Shown here: in pieces, positions 24,633 to 32,979 of the stretch
Layout: each line of letters begins with the position of its first letter
Numbering within the stretch: the first letter of the stretch is position 1
The notes under the pieces: model-generated
The model's input: the letters and a program-made list of their open reading frames with translations, nothing else
Database searches by the model: none
What the model was told of the DNA's origin: nothing
Position numbers and translations under genes: made by a program
Assembly (NCBI GenBank): GCA_001281695.1
Contig: LJIE01000001.1
Span: 502,107 to 566,106, forward strand
Direction of reading: 5' to 3'
Source: a bacterium 336/3
GTDB lineage: Bacteria; Bacteroidota; Bacteroidia; Cytophagales; Thermonemataceae
DNA length: 64,000 nt

Positions 24633-25017
24633 TCTTTAGGGATTTCTTTAAAACAAACTCATGCCAATAAATAATTATTGCAAAAATAATGGCTATAAAA
24701 ATATTGAGCTTACCAAATAAAAGTAGTTCTGGTGCTAGCATAAATTCAATGACGTTCATGGTAAGTACTAATACAATTTGTATTATGGTACACAAACGGC
24801 TATATAAACGACTAAGAATCCATACAAAAAGAAAAATCTCACCAAAACCAATCATTTTGGTGAGAATATCAGCATAGTTTGTACCCAAAATTTTGCCAAC
24901 AATTTCTTTATGGCGAGGTACAAAATTTAGTACTTTACAATACAAACCATTCACAAACCAAACTAAAGCAATACAAATCAGTAGAATGTGATAGAGATAT
25001 TTTTTTAGTTGGTTCAT
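24625..25017 (-). CDS. DoxX-like small membrane protein
   Basis: A 130-residue protein with four spans (about 7-27, 47-65, 70-92, 100-120). The first span carries FVNGLYCKVLNFVPRH and the second a GFGEIFLF segment, a DoxX-like layout. It starts 12 bp after the fbp stop and overlaps the next gene by 8 bp. DoxX-like proteins are often linked to quinone or thiol chemistry; nothing specific can be concluded here. Confidence 0.6.
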   Translation of the reverse strand: MNQLKKYLYHILLICIALVWFVNGLYCKVLNFVPRHKEIVGKILGTNYADILTKMIGFGEIFLFVWILSRLYSRLCTIIQIVLVLTMNVIEFMLAPELLLFGKLNIFIAIIFAIIIYWHEFVLKKSLKNA

Positions 25018-25029
25018 AAAGAGAAATGA

Positions 25030-26013
25030 TTAAGAAAAACTTTGAGCCTTTTCCACCATTGATTTTGTTCCAATGTACAAAGGGCATCTCTGATGAATGT
25101 CAGTAGGCTCTAAATCCAAAATTCTGTTTTTGCCATCAGTAGCCATACCACCAGCCTGCTCAATGATAAAAGCCAATGCGTTACATTCATGCATGAGGCG
25201 TAGTTTGCCATTTTTATCTTTATGAGTTGCAGGATACATATAAATACCACCTTTTAATAAGTTTCTATGGAAATCAGCAACTAATGATCCTATATAACGA
25301 GCTGAGTATTTTTTCTCTTTGCAGAAATCTATGTATTTCTTTACACTATCAGAGAAATCATTATAATTACCTTCATTTACAGAATAAATTTTTCCATCTT
25401 CAGGAGTTTGAAATTCTGATTTTGACAAAATGTATTCTCCTAAAGAACCTTCGTAAGTAAAAGCATTTACACCATGTCCTGTGGTATAAACAAGCATTGT
25501 TGATGAACCATACAACACATAACCTGCTCCTACTTGTTCAGAACCTTTTTGTAAAAAATCTTCTTTGGTTGGAGGTGTACCTACAGGGCTTATTCGTCTG
25601 TAAATAGAAAAAATAGTCCCAATAGAAACATTTACGTCAATATTAGATGAACCATCAAGTGGGTCAATGGCGACTACATATTTTCCATTCAAATTTCCTG
25701 TATCAATAGCCTCATCTTCCTCTTCTGAAAGAACAGCACAAACTTCACCACCATTTTTTAAAGCTCTGATAAAGCGAATATTGGCAATGACGTCTAATTT
25801 TTGTTGTTCTTCTCCTTGTATGTTTTGAGTACCATAAGAGCCTGTAATATCAATGAGTCCTGCTCTGTTAATTTCTCTGTGGATAATCTTGCTTGCCCAA
25901 GCTATATCTCTCAATAATTGAGATAAATCGCCTGTTGCATTTGGAAATTGGGCTTGATCTTGTTTAATAAAACGGTCGAGGGTTCTACCAACTGAGGGTA
26001 CTAATGTATTCAT
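25030..26013 (-). CDS. fbp: Class I fructose-1,6-bisphosphatase
   Basis: Hydrolyses fructose 1,6-bisphosphate to fructose 6-phosphate, the committed step of gluconeogenesis. The metal-binding motif [20 protein letters not shown] is intact, as is the LSEEEDEA Glu cluster and the later GGIYMYPAT and [11 protein letters not shown] segments. At 327 residues it has the usual length. The gene heads a run of four tightly packed minus-strand genes (gap 12 bp to the first). A candidate promoter lies 48 bases upstream. Confidence 0.95.
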   Translation of the reverse strand: MNTLVPSVGRTLDRFIKQDQAQFPNATGDLSQLLRDIAWASKIIHREINRAGLIDITGSYGTQNIQGEEQQKLDVIANIRFIRALKNGGEVCAVLSEEEDEAIDTGNLNGKYVVAIDPLDGSSNIDVNVSIGTIFSIYRRISPVGTPPTKEDFLQKGSEQVGAGYVLYGSSTMLVYTTGHGVNAFTYEGSLGEYILSKSEFQTPEDGKIYSVNEGNYNDFSDSVKKYIDFCKEKKYSARYIGSLVADFHRNLLKGGIYMYPATHKDKNGKLRLMHECNALAFIIEQAGGMATDGKNRILDLEPTDIHQRCPLYIGTKSMVEKAQSFS

Positions 26014-26061
26014 AATTTTAGCAGAATTTAAAAATTACTAAAAATCAGGTTAAAATGGCTT

Positions 26062-26069
26062 CAAAGATA
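26062..26069 (-). promoter_or_regulatory. Candidate -7 element for fbp
   Basis: Minus-strand TATCTTTG, perfect TAnnTTTG, 48 bases before the fbp start; no TTG at the expected distance. Confidence 0.35.
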
Positions 26070-26242
26070 CACATTTTTTAATTTTTTGATAAAGTTGTTT
26101 ATCAAAGTTTTCTTATGTAATATTTTTACAATAAAAATAAGTTTTTATTGTGTTTTATTAGATTTTGTTTTGAGTAATTGTTTTAAAATATTCTTTTGTT
26201 CTGAAATAAGTAGTTTTTGTGAAATTTTATTGTGCAATTTTG

Positions 26243-26273
26243 TTGCATTATATTTTTTTATTATTTAGTATTG
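26243..26273 (+). promoter_or_regulatory. Candidate promoter of the T9SS subtilase
   Basis: TTG at 26243-26245, 20 bases, then TAGTATTG at 26266-26273 (one mismatch to TAnnTTTG), in an extremely T-rich 299-base intergenic region that otherwise holds nothing recognisable. Confidence 0.35.
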
Positions 26274-26312
26274 CATACGTAATTTTTATGCTCTATTAAA
26301 CAACTTAAACCC

Positions 26313-28964
26313 ATGAAAAAAAACACACTTCTTGCTTGTGCGTTTTCGTTACTCGCAACAGGTTTGTTCGCTCAGAATGAGTCAGAACGCCAAAAAATTG
26401 TTTCAGGAACAAATGTTTCCAAACTACAAAACATTAGTAAAGAGTTTGCTACCAAACGTCTTGAAGAAAAGAAAAAGGCTATTGAATTAGCACACAAAAA
26501 AGGATGGCAGATTTTTGTAAACATGCCAGATGGTAATTTTGCTGAATTACAAAGAGTAGATAATCTCGGGAATCCAGTTTACTACATCACTCAAAGCAAT
26601 TTGAATGCAGCTGCAACTACAAGAGCCAATAGACTTTGGACTGGTGGCTCAATGGGATTAAACCTAAACGGACAAGGCATGATTGTGGGAGAGTGGGATG
26701 GTGGTCCAGTTCGTGGAACTCACCAAGAGTTTGGAACAAGAGTAGTACAAAAAGATGGAGTTACTTTTACAACATCTGATGGAAATAATCAACATGCTAC
26801 TCACGTAGGTGGTACTATGATAGCTTCAGGGGTAACTGCCAATGCAAAAGGAATGGCTCATCAGGCTACTCTATGGGCTAATGAATGGAATAATGATACT
26901 GCTGAAATGCCAACACAAGCATCTCAAGGCTTACTTTTATCTAATCACTCTTATGGTTATAGAGCTGATTTGTTACCTACATGGATGTTTGGATTTTACG
27001 ATAGTGAGGCTGCTGCATGGGACGAAATAGCGTTCAATGCTCCTTTCTACACTATTGTGAAAGCTGCTGGTAACGATAGAGGTGCAGGTTATAACCCTGG
27101 TGGTGTATTTGGCACAACAGGATATAATTTATTGAGTGGTTCAGCTACAGCTAAAAATGTATTGGTTGTTGCTGCTGTATCTGCTGTAACAAACTATACA
27201 GGTCCATCAAGTGTAACCATGTCATCATTTAGCTCTTGGGGACCTACTGACGATGGTCGTATCAAGCCAGATATTTCAGGGATGGGTGTTGGTGTGTATT
27301 CAACAACAAGTACAAGCAATACAGCTTATTCTACACTATCTGGTACTTCTATGGCTAGCCCTAACGTAACAGGTACACTTACACTGATTCAACAACATTA
27401 TAAAAACTTGAATAGTGGAAGTTTCATGCGTTCTGCTACACTAAGAGGCTTGGCTATTCATACTGCTGATGAGGCTGGTTCTGCTGCTGGTCCTGACTAT
27501 CGTTTTGGATGGGGATTATTAAATGCTGAAAAAGCTGCAAACGTAATTACAAACAGAGGAACATCTTCTATTATTGATGAAAGGAGTTTAAGCAATGCAA
27601 CAACTTATTCTACCAATGCTGTAGCAAATGGTTCTGCTCCTTTAGAAGTTACAATTGCATGGAACGACCCTAAAGGAACTCCTTTAGCAGATGGAACATC
27701 TAACTCTACTTCTGTAAGACTTGTAAACGACTTAGACATCAGAGTTACTTATAACGGAACAACTACTTTACCTTGGAGATTAGATCCTGCTGCTCCTGCA
27801 AATGCTGCAACAAAAGGAGATAATTTTAGAGATAACGTAGAAAAAATCATTATTGATAGCCCTGTAGCTGGTGCAACTTATACAATTACAGTATCTCACA
27901 AAGGTACATTAGCATCTGCTCAAGCATATTCTTTAATCGTTACAGGAATTGGCTCTAGTACACCTCCTCCAGTTTGTGCTGTCCCTAGTAGCTTAACAAC
28001 TTCTTCAATTACTTCTTCAGGTGCAACATTGAATTGGGGTACTGTTTCTGGTGCAGCTTCTTATGATGTAAGAGTAAGAGCTACTGGTGCAACTACTTGG
28101 ACAGACTTCTTAGGAAGAACAGGTACTTCTTTGGCTGTAACAGGCTTAACTGCAAATACAGGTTATGAGTGGCAAATCAGAACAAATTGTTCAGGTTCTT
28201 CAAGTGCATATTCTTCAAGTACAACATTTACAACAACTACTGCCACTACAACACCTTCTTGGTGTGCTTCAAGAGGTACAAACAATACTTATGAGTGGAT
28301 TGATTTGGTACAATTGGGAAGTATCAACCGTACATCTTCAAGAGAAACCAATGGTTATTTGAATACAGGAGTCTCTACAAATTTAGTAAGAGGTTCTTCT
28401 CAAACCGTTTCTTATAGTGCTGGATTCTCTTCAACTGCTTACACAGAATACTGGAAAGTATATATAGACTGGAATGCTGATGGAGACTTCTTAGATGCTG
28501 GTGAAACTGTTGTAAACAGAACATCAAATAGCAGTGCTACGCTAAGTTCAACATTTACTGTACCAAGTACAGCAACTTTAGGGCAAACTCGTATGAGAGT
28601 GTCTATGAGTGATGCAAGTCAAAGTTCTTGTACAACATTTACTTATGGTGAAGTTGAAGACTATACAATCAATGTTACTAGTTCAGGAGCTCGTACACTT
28701 GCAACTACTGATGGTTTAGAAGGAGAATTGGATGTAGTTATCTACCCTAACCCTAGTACAACAGGAGCTAAAATTAACTTACAATTCTCTCAAGAGATGG
28801 AAGGATCAATTCAAATTATAGATCTTTCTGGTAAAGTTGTAAGAAAAGAAACTGTTAAAGGTGCTAATGTAGAAGTGAGTACAGAAGGTTTCGCAAGAGG
28901 TATGTATGTGCTTCAAGTGGAGTCTGCACAAGGTAAAGCAACAAAAAAACTAATTATCAACTAA
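26313..28964 (+). CDS. Secreted S8 subtilisin-like protease with T9SS sorting tail
   Basis: An 883-residue secreted serine protease. After a signal peptide (1-20, cut before QNES) and an N-terminal pro-region, the S8 catalytic domain carries Asp129 (GEWDGG), His164 (HATHVGG) and Ser346 (GTSMASP), with the oxyanion Asn near 254 (AAGND). A fibronectin type III-like domain follows at about 555-645. Then a GEVED domain (about 665-790, ending GEVEDYTINV), and a C-terminal type IX sorting domain (YPNP about 816, ending KKLIIN). Family knowledge: such tails are exported through the T9SS and often attached to the surface. Substrate is unknown. Confidence 0.95.
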   Translation: MKKNTLLACAFSLLATGLFAQNESERQKIVSGTNVSKLQNISKEFATKRLEEKKKAIELAHKKGWQIFVNMPDGNFAELQRVDNLGNPVYYITQSNLNAAATTRANRLWTGGSMGLNLNGQGMIVGEWDGGPVRGTHQEFGTRVVQKDGVTFTTSDGNNQHATHVGGTMIASGVTANAKGMAHQATLWANEWNNDTAEMPTQASQGLLLSNHSYGYRADLLPTWMFGFYDSEAAAWDEIAFNAPFYTIVKAAGNDRGAGYNPGGVFGTTGYNLLSGSATAKNVLVVAAVSAVTNYTGPSSVTMSSFSSWGPTDDGRIKPDISGMGVGVYSTTSTSNTAYSTLSGTSMASPNVTGTLTLIQQHYKNLNSGSFMRSATLRGLAIHTADEAGSAAGPDYRFGWGLLNAEKAANVITNRGTSSIIDERSLSNATTYSTNAVANGSAPLEVTIAWNDPKGTPLADGTSNSTSVRLVNDLDIRVTYNGTTTLPWRLDPAAPANAATKGDNFRDNVEKIIIDSPVAGATYTITVSHKGTLASAQAYSLIVTGIGSSTPPPVCAVPSSLTTSSITSSGATLNWGTVSGAASYDVRVRATGATTWTDFLGRTGTSLAVTGLTANTGYEWQIRTNCSGSSSAYSSSTTFTTTTATTTPSWCASRGTNNTYEWIDLVQLGSINRTSSRETNGYLNTGVSTNLVRGSSQTVSYSAGFSSTAYTEYWKVYIDWNADGDFLDAGETVVNRTSNSSATLSSTFTVPSTATLGQTRMRVSMSDASQSSCTTFTYGEVEDYTINVTSSGARTLATTDGLEGELDVVIYPNPSTTGAKINLQFSQEMEGSIQIIDLSGKVVRKETVKGANVEVSTEGFARGMYVLQVESAQGKATKKLIIN

Positions 28965-28980
28965 AAATAATAAATCAAAT

Positions 28981-29008
28981 AAAAGCCCTTGCTAATGCAG
29001 GGGCTTTT
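28981..29008. terminator. Terminator after the protease gene
   Basis: A 12-bp stem (AAAAGCCCTTGC with GCAGGGGCTTTT, one G-T pair), loop TAAT and T run; it also lies at the end of the convergent TPR/phosphatase gene. Confidence 0.8.
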
Positions 29009-29017
29009 TTATGTTAT

Positions 29018-31447
29018 CTATATTTTAGCTCTTATGACTGAGATATCATCAATTTGTTCATAATCTCTTTTCCATTCATTTAACTCATTGATTAAATATT
29101 GTTCTTGAATATCAGTAGAAAGCAGAGATGTCTGCTCTATTAATTCCTTAAACCTCTTCCTAGAATATTTTTTATTTTTATCTCCTCCAAATTGATCTTG
29201 GAAACCGTCTGAAAACAAGAATATTTGACAAGATTGCTCAAAAGATAATGTTTGGTTTTGAAAAGATTTATTTTTTGTGATTTCATATCCTCCAATACCA
29301 TGTTTATTGGCTTCTAACTCTTTAAATTCATTATCTATCAAGATGTAAGCCCCATTATGAGCACCAGCAAATTCAATAGTTTTATGATGCTTATCAATTA
29401 CACAGATTGAAATATCCATACCATCTTGATTTCCAGTATCTTGTTGGTGTAAAGATTCTTGAATAGTTTTATCTAATTCTTGTAAAATTTCAGAAGGGGT
29501 ATAAATATTTTTAGCCATAATAATATTTTCGAGAGTCGCAATGCCCAAACTACTCATAAATGCACCAGGTACACCATGCCCTGTACAATCTGCAAGAGCC
29601 AAAAAACCTTTTCCCTCTTTTTCAATGAAATAATAAAAATCACCACTAACGATATCTTTGGGTTGATACAATGCAAAAAAATGGGAAAAATATTCGTTTA
29701 AACGCTTTGGAAAAGGTAGAAGAGCTTGTTGAATATTCTTTGCATATCTAATACTATCCAAAGTATTTTTTCTTTCATTTTCTAAAAGATTATTTTGTTC
29801 ATGTAATAAATCTCTTTGGGCTAAAATTTCTTCTGAACTTTGTCTAAGTTCTTCATTTTGAGCAGTAATTTGATTGGATTGTTCAAAAATCTCATCTGCT
29901 TGTTCTCTAATAGCAATAGCTTGCTTCTCAATAGCTTGTTTTTGTTTTCTGATTTTTGAAAGAGAATAAAACATATAACCAAGCCCCATAACAGCCAATC
30001 CAATAATGGTTATTAATAAAATATTGATAATAGCTTGCGTTTCTCTTTCTTTATCTCTTTGGCGTTGTTCAATCTCTCTTTTTTGTTGTTCTAATTGTCT
30101 GAGAGCTTTTTCTTTTTGAGATGTTTCTTTTTCTGTTTTGAGTTGTTGTTCCTGTATTTTTTGCTCCGCTTCTTGTTCTTTTATTTTCAGTTCATTTACC
30201 TCTGCATCTCTTTGGAGTATTTCGTTTTCTTGAGCTTGTTTAGAACTTAAAAGCCTCATTCCAATAGCTTCTAACTCTTTCAAACGATTATCTTTTTTTA
30301 ACAAAGTGTTTTCTTGTATTTTTTGATTATACTCAAAACGATTTTGAAGTTTAGCAATTTCTTCTGCATTTTGTTGGCTATAAAGTTCGTTTTTCAGTTT
30401 GGTGTACAAGTTTGCATAATAAGAAACAGAATCTGCAGGTTTATTCATGTAAGCTCCTAAAAGCATATAATCGTAATAAGTTTCTGCTAAAATAGCTTTT
30501 GAGCCTGTCTTTTCAGCAAGACTTAAACTCTCAATTAAGAGCTTTTCTGCCTGTTTATAGTCTTTTTCTGCTGAGGCAATTCGACTTAAATTTTGCTTTA
30601 CAAGAGCTTCATTGTACAAATCTTTGGCTTCTCTAATCAATACCAAAGCTTTTTCAAAATAGGTTTTGGCTAAAGTAATTTTTTTAGTATTGAAATAAAT
30701 ATTGCCTTTGTTGATATAATTTAACTGTAATAACCTTTTGTTATTAGCTTTCTCGCTAAGAGCCTCAGATTTATCAATTACTTCCAAAGCCTTTTGGTAT
30801 TCTTCTTTTCTGAAATGAATAATGCCTATATTATTTAAATTTGTAGCAATCTGGCGTTCATCATTGATTTTGGTGTTGATGTCTAAAGCTTGTTGGTAAT
30901 ATTTGAGTGCTTCATCAAGATTGTTTTGTTGGCGATAGATTTCTCCTAAATTATTGAGACAAGCAGATTGATAGCGTATATGTTTGATTTTGGTAGAATA
31001 TTCTAAAGCTTTTAGATAACAATTGATGGCTTCTGTAAAATCTGCGGTGTTTCTATAAACATTTCCAAGGTTGATATAACTTTTGGCAAGTTGAGTTTCG
31101 TCATTTCGAGTATTACTTATTTCAATAGCTTTTTTATGATTTTCAATAGAAGAATTATACTCTCCCATAAAGCGATAAGCACTTGCCAGATTGCTATAAC
31201 TACGAACAATACCATTTTTGAAATTCAGTTTCTGGGCATTTTGAAGAGCTTGTTTATAATACTCCAAAGCTTTTGAATGATTTTGCTCATCATAATAGTA
31301 ATCTCCAGCCTGATTAAGTAGGTTTACATAATTCGAGTCAGGCTTAGGTTTATTATTAAGTTTACTTTCAATATCCTGAATATTAGTTTTTTGAGCATGC
31401 AAATTCCAAGAAATGCAAAAAATAAAGATAAATAGACGTGGTAGCAT
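29018..31447 (-). CDS. TPR sensor with SpoIIE-type PP2C phosphatase domain
   Basis: An 809-residue protein. A signal peptide (1-18) precedes TPR repeats over about 40-345 with regular YxNLGNVY/EA-x-x-YYxKAL signatures. A long charged coiled coil (355-470) leads to one membrane span (473-496) and a second cytoplasmic coiled coil. The PP2C-like SpoIIE domain at about 580-809 has metal-binding motifs DIVSGDFY (598-605) and ADCTGHGVPGAF (619-630). So extracytoplasmic TPRs should be coupled to a cytoplasmic Ser/Thr phosphatase, as in partner-switching control. No anti-sigma or antagonist gene is adjacent. Ligand unknown. Confidence 0.92.
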   Translation of the reverse strand: MLPRLFIFIFCISWNLHAQKTNIQDIESKLNNKPKPDSNYVNLLNQAGDYYYDEQNHSKALEYYKQALQNAQKLNFKNGIVRSYSNLASAYRFMGEYNSSIENHKKAIEISNTRNDETQLAKSYINLGNVYRNTADFTEAINCYLKALEYSTKIKHIRYQSACLNNLGEIYRQQNNLDEALKYYQQALDINTKINDERQIATNLNNIGIIHFRKEEYQKALEVIDKSEALSEKANNKRLLQLNYINKGNIYFNTKKITLAKTYFEKALVLIREAKDLYNEALVKQNLSRIASAEKDYKQAEKLLIESLSLAEKTGSKAILAETYYDYMLLGAYMNKPADSVSYYANLYTKLKNELYSQQNAEEIAKLQNRFEYNQKIQENTLLKKDNRLKELEAIGMRLLSSKQAQENEILQRDAEVNELKIKEQEAEQKIQEQQLKTEKETSQKEKALRQLEQQKREIEQRQRDKERETQAIINILLITIIGLAVMGLGYMFYSLSKIRKQKQAIEKQAIAIREQADEIFEQSNQITAQNEELRQSSEEILAQRDLLHEQNNLLENERKNTLDSIRYAKNIQQALLPFPKRLNEYFSHFFALYQPKDIVSGDFYYFIEKEGKGFLALADCTGHGVPGAFMSSLGIATLENIIMAKNIYTPSEILQELDKTIQESLHQQDTGNQDGMDISICVIDKHHKTIEFAGAHNGAYILIDNEFKELEANKHGIGGYEITKNKSFQNQTLSFEQSCQIFLFSDGFQDQFGGDKNKKYSRKRFKELIEQTSLLSTDIQEQYLINELNEWKRDYEQIDDISVIRAKI

Positions 31448-31523
31448 AGTATTGAGAGTTGAACTCTTAAATTAAAAAATATTTCTATTTTTTTTTATTT
31501 TAAAGATATTTTTAAAATAAAAA

Positions 31524-31542
31524 AAGCCCTATAAAAGGGCTT
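31524..31542 (-). terminator. Terminator after the aminopeptidase gene
   Basis: A 7-bp stem (AAGCCCT/AGGGCTT, 5-base loop) with a T run on the minus strand just past the stop codon. Confidence 0.65.
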
Positions 31543-31546
31543 CATG

Positions 31547-32839
31547 TTATTTACTATTCATTAAAGTTTCTATTTCATCAGCTTCAATGGGGATATTTTC
31601 CATAAGGTCAATGTTTCCATCTTCTGTAATCAAAATATCATTTTCTAAACGAATACCCAAACCTTCTTCAGGAATATAAATGCCTGGTTCGCAAGTGAAA
31701 ACCATACCTGCTTCAAAAGTATGATATTTGCTACCCACATCATGTACATCTAAACCTAAAAAATGAGATGTTCCATGCATAAAATATTTTTTGTATAGAG
31801 GATAATCAGGATTTTGCTTTTCTACCTCATGTTTATGCAATAAACCAAGTCCAATGAGTTCACTCTCCATCATTTTACCAACTTCTTTGTGATATTTGTC
31901 CCAATTATTACCTTTTACAAGCATAATTTTAGCTGCTTTCATAACTCTCAAAACAGCATTATATACATCTTTTTGACGTTGGGTAAAACGTCCACTAACT
32001 GGGACACAACGAGTAAGGTCAGAAGCATAATTAGCATATTCAGCAGCCACATCTAACAAAATTACATCACCCTCTTTACATTGCTGATTGTTTTCAATAT
32101 AATGTAAAACGCAAGCATTTTTACCAGAGGCAATAATAGGTGTATACGCAAAGCCTCTTGAACGATTGCGTAAAAACTCATGAGATAACTCAGCTTCAAT
32201 CTCATACTCCCAAACGTTGGGTTTGATAAAATTTAAAAGCCTTCTAAAACCTTTTTCAGTAATTTGGCAGGCTTTTTTCATTAGAAAAATCTCCCAAGTA
32301 GATTTTACAGCTCTCAAGCGATGCATAATAGGAGCTAAACGCTTGTAATTGTGTAAAGGGAATTTTTCTTTACAATATTTAATAAATCTTGCATCACGAG
32401 TTTCTACTTCTACAACAGCTCTGGTATGTTCATTAGTATTCAGGTAAATATTTTCAGATTCAAAGGCAAGCAAAGCAAATACTTTTTCAAACTCTGAAAG
32501 CCAATAAATTGTCTGGATGCCTGAAACTTCGTGAGCTTCTTGTTTGGTAAGTTTATGTCCTTCCCAAGTAGCAATATGCTCATTGGTCTCTTTGATAAAT
32601 AAAATTTCACGCATTTTTTTATCACGAGCATCTGGGCAGATAATTAAAATGGTTTCTTCTTGGTCTGCACCTGTCAAATAGAACAAATCGCTACTTTGTT
32701 TAAATGGCATTGTTCCATCAGCACTGGTTGGCATAATATCATTAGAATGGAAAACTGCAACAGATTCAGGAAAAAGGGCATTTGCTACAGTTCTTCTATT
32801 TTCAATAAAAAGTTCTTTAGGAATGGGTGCGTATTTCAT
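31547..32839 (-). CDS. pepP: Xaa-Pro aminopeptidase (M24B)
   Basis: Removes N-terminal residues followed by proline; a two-metal 'pita-bread' hydrolase. The N-terminal creatinase-type domain (to about 170) opens with FIENRRTVANALF. The metal ligands are an Asp pair (LLDVAAEYANYASDLTR), a His (HGTSHFLGLDVHD), a Glu (TCEPGIYIPEEG) and a final Glu (IRLENDILIT). At 430 residues it fits the bacterial PepP group. The start is at the divergent 140-base region shared with ppk1. Cytosolic; no signal peptide. Confidence 0.93.
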   Translation of the reverse strand: MKYAPIPKELFIENRRTVANALFPESVAVFHSNDIMPTSADGTMPFKQSSDLFYLTGADQEETILIICPDARDKKMREILFIKETNEHIATWEGHKLTKQEAHEVSGIQTIYWLSEFEKVFALLAFESENIYLNTNEHTRAVVEVETRDARFIKYCKEKFPLHNYKRLAPIMHRLRAVKSTWEIFLMKKACQITEKGFRRLLNFIKPNVWEYEIEAELSHEFLRNRSRGFAYTPIIASGKNACVLHYIENNQQCKEGDVILLDVAAEYANYASDLTRCVPVSGRFTQRQKDVYNAVLRVMKAAKIMLVKGNNWDKYHKEVGKMMESELIGLGLLHKHEVEKQNPDYPLYKKYFMHGTSHFLGLDVHDVGSKYHTFEAGMVFTCEPGIYIPEEGLGIRLENDILITEDGNIDLMENIPIEADEIETLMNSK

Positions 32840-32979
32840 TGGAAAAAAATTAGATTAAAACTTTTGCTCAATATTAGAGAAAATCATTGAGACATCTTAT
32901 AGTTCATGTTACTATTTTGTTAAGCTACTTGTTTTTTCAGGTTTTTCAAATAAATTTGGTAAAAATATATGTGAAATCT

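Noticed and set aside
32887-32979. Longer N terminus of polyphosphate kinase
   Set aside because: The added residues are hydrophobic and unlike the family; the conserved opening starts after the ATG at 32980.
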